Origin: RGIG8700 sp045648505
GTDB lineage: Bacteria > Bacillota > Clostridia > RGIG6154
Direction: 5' to 3'
Length of the DNA: 64,000 nt
Assembly (NCBI GenBank): GCA_045648505.1
Contig: JAZROD010000032.1
Location: 1 to 64,000 of the forward strand
The notes under the pieces were generated by a model, which was not told the origin of the DNA, searched no databases, and saw nothing but the letters and a program-made list of their open reading frames with translations. The position numbers and the translations under genes are program-made. This document shows positions 58,783 to 64,000 of this stretch, piece after piece (the first letter of the stretch is position 1; every line of letters begins with the position of its first letter).

Positions 58783-59862
58783 TTACTTATTTTCTGCTTC
58801 AAATTTTTTCATGAATTCAACGAGGGCAACAACACCTTCTGTAGGCATTGCATTGTAAATGCTTGCTCTCATACCACCAACGCTTCTGTGGCCTTTAAGG
58901 TTTTTGAAGCCTGCAGCATCTGCTTCTTTACAGAATTTTTTATCAAGCTCTTCGTTGCCTGTAACGAAAGTAACATTCATCAATGAACGATATTCTTTGT
59001 CTGCACCAGGTTTGAAAAGTTCTGAAGAATCAAGGTAGTTGTAAAGAATTGCTGCCTTTTCTTCATTGATTTTCTTCATAGCATCTAAACCGCCAAGACC
59101 TAAAATCCATTTATACACAAGTCCTGCAACATAAATTGCATAGCAAGGAGGTGTGTTATACATAGAATCGTTGTCTGCCATTGTCTGCCAGTTAAGCATT
59201 GTTGGGATATCTTCTCTTGCGTTCCCGAGAAGGTCTTCTCTTACGATAACAACTGTAAGACCTGCTGGAGCCATATTTTTCTGTGCACCTGCATAGATAA
59301 CGCCGAATTTAGAAACATCAATTGGTTCTGAAATGATGCAGGAAGACATATCTGCAACTAAAACCTTGTCGCCAACATTTGGAATTTCAGGGTATTTTGT
59401 ACCGAAAATTGTGTTGTTGTAGCAAACATGAACATAGTCTGCATCTTCACGAACCATATCAGGTGTGATTGTTGGTATGTAAGCAAAAGTTCTGTCCTTT
59501 GAAGATGCAATACATTTAGCATCGCCGTATTTCTGTGCTTCTTCATAAGCTTTTTTGGAGAACTGTCCTGAAACAACATAGTCTGCCTTTTTGTTCTTCA
59601 TAAGGTTTAAAGGAACTGCCGCAAACTGTGTGGAAGCGCCGCCCTGAAGGAAGAGCACCTTGTAGTTGTCAGGGATATTCATAAGAAGGCGGAGATTCTT
59701 CTCTGCTTCTTTTATAATCTCATCGTAAACTGCACTTCGGTGGCTCATTTCCATAACGGACATACCGCTGCCATTATAGTTTGTCATTTCGCTTGCGCAC
59801 TGCTCAAGAACTGGTAATGGTAACATTGATGGTCCTGCTGAAAAATTAAATACTCTATTCAT
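58783..59862 (-). CDS. serC: Phosphoserine aminotransferase
   Basis: 359 residues. FNFSAGPSMLPLPVLE start, LFLQGGAST, and the PLP lysine in YAGAQKNMAPAGL. It converts 3-phosphohydroxypyruvate to phosphoserine, the step after serA. First gene of the unit, with a consensus promoter and paired palindromes upstream. AGGAGGC precedes the ATG. Confidence 0.96.
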   Translation of the reverse strand: MNRVFNFSAGPSMLPLPVLEQCASEMTNYNGSGMSVMEMSHRSAVYDEIIKEAEKNLRLLMNIPDNYKVLFLQGGASTQFAAVPLNLMKNKKADYVVSGQFSKKAYEEAQKYGDAKCIASSKDRTFAYIPTITPDMVREDADYVHVCYNNTIFGTKYPEIPNVGDKVLVADMSSCIISEPIDVSKFGVIYAGAQKNMAPAGLTVVIVREDLLGNAREDIPTMLNWQTMADNDSMYNTPPCYAIYVAGLVYKWILGLGGLDAMKKINEEKAAILYNYLDSSELFKPGADKEYRSLMNVTFVTGNEELDKKFCKEADAAGFKNLKGHRSVGGMRASIYNAMPTEGVVALVEFMKKFEAENK

Positions 59863-59903
59863 AATAAAGCCTCCTGTGATGATAAATTTATAATATGAAA
59901 TGT

Positions 59904-59932
59904 ATTATACTACTCTAATGAACAAAAGTCAA
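59904..59932 (-). promoter_or_regulatory. Promoter of serC-serA
   Basis: On the minus strand TTGACT (59932-59927), a 17-bp spacer and TATAAT (59909-59904). Confidence 0.88.
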
Positions 59933-59974
59933 CCACTTGTTGAAAAATATTTTTTCAACTCAACCAATAGTTGA
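59929..59974. promoter_or_regulatory. Two palindromic operators, 31 bp apart, over the serC promoter
   Basis: TCAAC-N5-GTTGA occurs at 59929-59943 and again at 59960-59974. The start-to-start distance of 31 bp is about three helical turns. An additional TCAAC half-site at 59955 makes the centre (59939-59959) palindromic too. The first site covers the -35 box, so a repressor is expected. The regulator is not identified. Confidence 0.6.
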
Positions 59975-60014
59975 TTTTTGCCATTTTTACCGTAGTTCTT
60001 TCTATAAAAAAGTA

Positions 60015-60043
60015 TTTACATAATTATAAAGATATGCTATACT
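60015..60043 (+). promoter_or_regulatory. Promoter of dxs-tlyA-nadK-argR
   Basis: TTTACA (60015-60020), a 17-bp spacer and TATACT (60038-60043), 44 bp before the dxs start. Divergent from serC. Confidence 0.8.
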
Positions 60044-60086
60044 GTATTTGTAGAAATTTAGACACAATAAGAAAAGAGGCGTAGGT

Positions 60087-61913
60087 TTGTTTAAGGAATA
60101 TAAAGGTCCTGAAGATTTGAAAGGTGCAAACATTAAACAACTGAATATTTTAGCAGATGAAGTAAGAGCGTATATACTTGAAACTGTTTCAAAAAACGGT
60201 GGACATCTTGCTTCTAATCTTGGTGCTGTGGAAATAACTCTTGCTCTTTTAAAGGTGTTTGATTTTAAAAAAGACAATATAGTTTTTGATGTGGGGCATC
60301 AGAGTTATGTGTATAAAATACTTACAGACAGAAAAGAAGCCTTTAAAACTTTAAGAACCCACGGTGGAATTTCAGGTTTTCCACGAGTAGATGAAAGTGA
60401 GTATGACCATTTCAATGCAGGGCATGCAGGTTGTTCAATTTCAGCGGCGTATGCTATGGCAGAAATTAACCGCAAGGAAGGGAATGACAGTTTTTCTATT
60501 GCTTTTGTGGGTGATGCTTCTCTTTGTAACGGACTTTCTTTTGAAGGGCTGAACAATGCAGGGCAAAACAAAAATAAGCTTATTATTGTTCTCAATGATA
60601 ACGAAATGTCCATAAAAGAAAATGTGGGAAGCGTGAGCAATTATCTTAACAATTTAAGAATAACCCCTGCATATACAAAACTTAAAGAGAATATAAAGCA
60701 TTATACGATTAAAGTTCCTGTTATAGGAAAACCACTTGCGCAGTTTTCAAGTTCAGTAAAAAAAGGAGTTAAAAAGCTTCTTATAACATCAGGAATAATG
60801 TTTGAAAGCCTTGGCTTTAAGTATATCGGACCAATTGACGGACACGATACAGACCTTCTTATAAAAATTCTTGAGAGAATAAAGAATATGAACAGTCCAG
60901 TGCTTCTTCATATAGTCACCAAAAAGGGTAAGGGGTATGAATATGCAGAAAAAACCCCTGAACTTTATCACGGACTTGGTGCATTTGACAAAGAAAAACC
61001 TGTATCCTTAAAGATAAACGAAAAATCACCGTCGTACATAGCAGGTAAAAAACTGCTTGACCTTGCAGAAAAAGACGAAAACATAATAGCAGTATGTGCG
61101 GCTATGGAGGACGGATGCGGACTTGGTGATTTTCATAAGAAACTGCCAGAGCAGTTTTATGATGTGGGCATAAGCGAAGGTCACGCGGTAACTTTTGCAG
61201 GCGGTCTTGCAACTAAAGGTAAGATTCCTGTGGTTGCCATATATTCAACCTTTATGCAAAGAGCTTATGATAATATTATCCACGATATGGCAATATCAAA
61301 GCTTCATTGTGTGCTTCTTCTTGACAGAGCAGGCATTTCGGGAGAAGATGGCGAAACTCATCACGGTGTTTTTGATGTGAATTTTTTAAGCACAATCCCG
61401 AATGTTACAATATTTACACCTTCAAACAAAAAAGAGCTTGAAGCTGCAATTGAAACTGCAATTTATAAGACAGAAGGTGTTGTGGCGGTAAGATACCCTA
61501 AAGGAAACTTTGAAGATGGTGTAGGTTTTGTAAGTCCTTATGAAGCAAAGGTGCTTAAAGAGGGAAGTAAAGCTACCGTTGTAACATATTCAAAAATGAC
61601 AGAGATAGTAAAAAATACAGATTCAGATGCAGACCATATCCATTTAAACTGTATTTCCCGTATAGACTATGAAACAATTATAAAGTCAGTTGAAAAAACA
61701 AAAAGACTTATAGTTGCGGAAGACAGTGTTAAAAATGGTGGTGTGGGTGAAAAAATCTGTGCACACCTTGCACAAAAGGGAATTTGTGCAGAATGTAAAA
61801 TATTTGCAATAGATAACAAATTTGTTTCTCACGGAAAGGTTGAAGAACTTTTAAAGGACTTAAAGCTTGACGGTGAAACAATAGAGAGGTATGTAAATGA
61901 AACAAAGGCTTGA
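60087..61913 (+). CDS. dxs: 1-deoxy-D-xylulose-5-phosphate synthase
   Basis: 608 residues from a TTG codon with GAGG seven bases upstream. Thiamine diphosphate site GDASLCNGLSFEGLNNAG (GDG is GDA here) and NDNEMSI, N-terminal HLASNLGAVEITLALL, the DVGHQSYVYKILT segment, and transketolase pyrimidine and C-terminal domains. It makes the first committed intermediate of the MEP isoprenoid pathway. First of a four-gene operon whose order is typical for Clostridia. tlyA starts inside its last codons. Confidence 0.95.
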   Translation: MFKEYKGPEDLKGANIKQLNILADEVRAYILETVSKNGGHLASNLGAVEITLALLKVFDFKKDNIVFDVGHQSYVYKILTDRKEAFKTLRTHGGISGFPRVDESEYDHFNAGHAGCSISAAYAMAEINRKEGNDSFSIAFVGDASLCNGLSFEGLNNAGQNKNKLIIVLNDNEMSIKENVGSVSNYLNNLRITPAYTKLKENIKHYTIKVPVIGKPLAQFSSSVKKGVKKLLITSGIMFESLGFKYIGPIDGHDTDLLIKILERIKNMNSPVLLHIVTKKGKGYEYAEKTPELYHGLGAFDKEKPVSLKINEKSPSYIAGKKLLDLAEKDENIIAVCAAMEDGCGLGDFHKKLPEQFYDVGISEGHAVTFAGGLATKGKIPVVAIYSTFMQRAYDNIIHDMAISKLHCVLLLDRAGISGEDGETHHGVFDVNFLSTIPNVTIFTPSNKKELEAAIETAIYKTEGVVAVRYPKGNFEDGVGFVSPYEAKVLKEGSKATVVTYSKMTEIVKNTDSDADHIHLNCISRIDYETIIKSVEKTKRLIVAEDSVKNGGVGEKICAHLAQKGICAECKIFAIDNKFVSHGKVEELLKDLKLDGETIERYVNETKA

Positions 61914-62694
61914 TGTTTATTTAACGGAAAATAATCTTGCAGAGTCAAGAGAAAAAGCAAGGGCCATAATAATGAGCGGTAATGTTTATGTTAACAATCA
62001 GAAGGCTGATAAAGCAGGCTTCTTTGTAACGGAAACAGACGAAATAGAAGTAAGAGGAAAATTAAATCCTTATGTAAGCCGTGGCGGTCTTAAGCTTGAT
62101 AAAGCCATGAAGGTTTTTGGTGTTACCCTTAAAGATAAGGTTGCTATGGACATAGGTGCATCAACCGGCGGATTTACGGACTGTATGCTTCAGAACGGTG
62201 CAGTCAAGGTTTTTGCGGTGGATGTGGGATACGGTCAGCTTGCCTGGAAATTAAGACAGGATGAGAGAGTTATCAATATGGAAAGAACCAACATAAGAAA
62301 TGTAACGGTTGAGCAGATAGGTGAAAAGCTTGATTTTGCTTCAATTGATGTTTCATTTATTTCCCTTAAACTGGTTCTTCCCGTGGCAAAAGAACTTTTA
62401 AAAGAAGACGGTGAGCTTTTGTGTCTTATAAAACCGCAGTTTGAAGCAGGAAGAGAAAAAGTTGGTAAAAAAGGTGTTGTAAGGGACATAAATGTTCATT
62501 ATGAGGTTGCAGAAAATATAGTTAATTTCGCAAAAGACATTGAATTTTACCCTAAAGCCCTTGACTTTTCACCAATAAGAGGTCCTGAAGGAAATATCGA
62601 GTATCTTTTATATTTATCAAAAGTACCTTGCGAAAGCGATATAGATGTAAGAAAAGTGGTTGATGAAAGCCACAAGGTGTTAACTGACCAATAA
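61897..62694 (+). CDS. tlyA: TlyA-family rRNA 2'-O-methyltransferase
   Basis: 265 residues. N-terminal S4 RNA-binding domain (RLDVYLTENNLAESREKA) and an FtsJ-like SAM domain with DIGASTGGFTDCML, and the lysine motif LIKPQFEAGREKVG. The family methylates riboses in 16S/23S rRNA; older annotations call it hemolysin A. Overlaps dxs by 17 bases. Confidence 0.92.
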   Translation: MKQRLDVYLTENNLAESREKARAIIMSGNVYVNNQKADKAGFFVTETDEIEVRGKLNPYVSRGGLKLDKAMKVFGVTLKDKVAMDIGASTGGFTDCMLQNGAVKVFAVDVGYGQLAWKLRQDERVINMERTNIRNVTVEQIGEKLDFASIDVSFISLKLVLPVAKELLKEDGELLCLIKPQFEAGREKVGKKGVVRDINVHYEVAENIVNFAKDIEFYPKALDFSPIRGPEGNIEYLLYLSKVPCESDIDVRKVVDESHKVLTDQ

Positions 62695-62705
62695 GGAGGT
62701 TTGTT

Positions 62706-63521
62706 ATGAAAACCGTAGGATTGGTTGCAACTGCTTCGGCAAAGATGCAACCTGAAGAAATAAAAAAGGTTATAAATCAATTGGAAAAATGCGGGTTTGA
62801 TGTTCTGGAAGGTCAGGATATGGATGAGCTTTTTCCAAAAATAGATATGGCTGTTACGCTGGGCGGAGACGGAACAATTCTTTCTCTTGCAGAGTATAGT
62901 GCAAAATATAATGTTCCGCTTCTTGGTTTTAATTTCGGACATCTTGGATATCTGGCAGAACTGAAAAAAGACCAGACAGAAGAATTTTCAAAAATAGCCA
63001 GAGGGGAATACAAAATAGAAGAAAGAATAATGCTTAATGTTGAAGTTGTAAGAGACGGTAAGCAGATTTATCATTTCCACGCATTAAATGATGCCGTTGC
63101 AACAAAAGGTCTTCTTTCAAAAATGGTACATATTCTTCTTGAAATAGATGGTAAATACACAGGCGATTATTATTCAGACGGAATTATAGTTTCAACTCCA
63201 ACAGGCTCAACTGCTTATTCATTATCGGCAGGTGGTCCTATTGTTGAGCCAAAGCTTAACATTATGGTAATAACACCTATCTGTGCACATTCAACAAATG
63301 CAAGACCAATGGTTATTTCAGATGAACAGACCATAAAGCTTTTAATAGATATTTATCACGGAGAAGATGTTGCACTTATGTGTGACGGTAAAGAACCGTT
63401 AAAGCTTTGTCACGGCGATGAAATATATGTTACAAAATCAAAGTACAAAACAAAGCTTATAAGATTAAATGAAAGCAATTTTTTTGATATACTCAATAAA
63501 AAGTTAAGAAGAGGTAACTGA
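62706..63521 (+). CDS. nadK: NAD kinase
   Basis: 271 residues. TLGGDGTIL motif near residue 57, FGHLGYLAE, DGIIVSTPTGSTAYSLSAGGP and the NARPMVIS segment of ATP-NAD kinases. It makes NADP. AAGGAGG seven bases before the ATG. Confidence 0.95.
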   Translation: MKTVGLVATASAKMQPEEIKKVINQLEKCGFDVLEGQDMDELFPKIDMAVTLGGDGTILSLAEYSAKYNVPLLGFNFGHLGYLAELKKDQTEEFSKIARGEYKIEERIMLNVEVVRDGKQIYHFHALNDAVATKGLLSKMVHILLEIDGKYTGDYYSDGIIVSTPTGSTAYSLSAGGPIVEPKLNIMVITPICAHSTNARPMVISDEQTIKLLIDIYHGEDVALMCDGKEPLKLCHGDEIYVTKSKYKTKLIRLNESNFFDILNKKLRRGN

Positions 63522-63522
63522 A

Positions 63523-63978
63523 ATGTCTAAAAAATTAAGACACAGAGAGATAATAAAAATAATAACAGAAAATGTTGTTGAAACACAGGGCCAGCTTACG
63601 GATTTTCTTCTTAAAGAAGGTTTTGATGTAACACAGGCAACTGTTTCAAGAGATATTAAAGAGTTAAGACTTATAAAAATCGCAGATTATGATGACCGTT
63701 ACAGATATGCAGAGCCAAGCAAGGAAAGTGCAGGCGATTTAAGAGCAAGATATGTAACAGTTTTAAAGCACTCTCTTATCAATATGCAGAGTGCGGGAAA
63801 TATAATGGTTATGAAAACCATACCGGGTTCTGCTCAGGTTTGTGCAATGGCAATTGAAACACTTGGTTTTGATGAAATTGCAGGGGTAATCGCAGGGGAT
63901 GACACGGTGTTTGTTGCCATATATTCAGATTATACGGCAGACGGTCTTATTGAAAAAATAAATGAGGTTATAAAATAA
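63523..63978 (+). CDS. argR: Arginine repressor ArgR
   Basis: 151 residues. N-terminal winged helix (QATVSRDIKELRLIKI) and C-terminal hexamerisation/arginine-binding domain ending IAGDDTVFVAIY. Starts two bases after the nadK stop, GAGG upstream. In Clostridia recN usually follows; the window ends before that can be seen. Confidence 0.94.
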   Translation: MSKKLRHREIIKIITENVVETQGQLTDFLLKEGFDVTQATVSRDIKELRLIKIADYDDRYRYAEPSKESAGDLRARYVTVLKHSLINMQSAGNIMVMKTIPGSAQVCAMAIETLGFDEIAGVIAGDDTVFVAIYSDYTADGLIEKINEVIK

Positions 63979-64000
63979 GTGTTATACAGTATTCACATTG

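Overview
The window looks like chromosomal DNA of a low-GC, strictly anaerobic, Gram-positive bacterium of the class Clostridia. This rests on three things: the housekeeping block dxs-tlyA-nadK-argR, a glycyl radical enzyme with its activase (an oxygen-sensitive system), and several surface proteins with S-layer homology (SLH) domains. Sigma-A-type promoters with 17-bp spacers and AGGAGG-type ribosome binding sites are easy to see. Genus cannot be given from sequence alone; a plant-fibre-degrading gut or digester lineage is an inference.

Layout. 1-1.24 kb: an apparently intact IS3/IS150-type insertion sequence with perfect 37-bp inverted repeats. 1.27-4.86 kb: a metallo-beta-lactamase-fold hydrolase, a Gly-Arg-His tRNA cluster, a cation/proton antiporter and a ClC-type anion transporter. 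5.07-34.9 kb: one long co-directional locus headed by an AraC-family regulator. It encodes six very large secreted proteins (two with SLH domains, three with right-handed beta-helix cores), at least four enzymes without signal peptides that look like cytoplasmic glycosidases (GH43-like, GH140/DUF4038-like, a clan GH-A-like TIM barrel, GH63-like), a nucleoside-hydrolase-family protein, a YgjV-type membrane protein and an HU-like DNA-binding protein. It reads as a surface-to-cytosol system for a branched plant polysaccharide. The GH140-like and GH141-like members point towards apiose-containing pectin, which is inference. No recognisable sugar transporter lies inside it.

34.9-38.5 kb: a tRNA-Asn gene on the minus strand and a small sugar-metabolism operon (AraM-type glycerol-1-phosphate dehydrogenase, SDR, cysteine-rich protein, Gfo/Idh/MocA oxidoreductase), followed by a multi-armed repeat element. 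38.7-42.3 kb: carD and radA on the minus strand, then a family 2 glycosyltransferase and a DUF1292 protein on the plus strand. 42.3-42.9 kb: an intergenic stretch rich in secondary structure, with a long palindrome, a consensus promoter, a structured leader ending in a terminator, and a 54-codon ORF.

42.9-57.5 kb, all minus strand and listed in transcription order: a 1,630-residue SLH surface protein, then tsaE-tsaB-rpiB-dCMP deaminase-sua5-rimI-tsaD (the t6A tRNA-modification set), whose last gene overlaps a lacI-type repressor. The repressor is followed by a unit of its probable target: a short, unassigned glycyl radical enzyme, a GH1 glycosidase and a radical-SAM activase. That unit has its own promoter and a CpG-centred palindromic operator. 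57.6-64 kb: serC-serA on the minus strand, divergent from dxs-tlyA-nadK-argR on the plus strand. Two palindromes exactly 31 bp apart overlap the serC promoter.

All calls come from reading the sequence. No database search was run, and family assignments rest on motifs known from those families.
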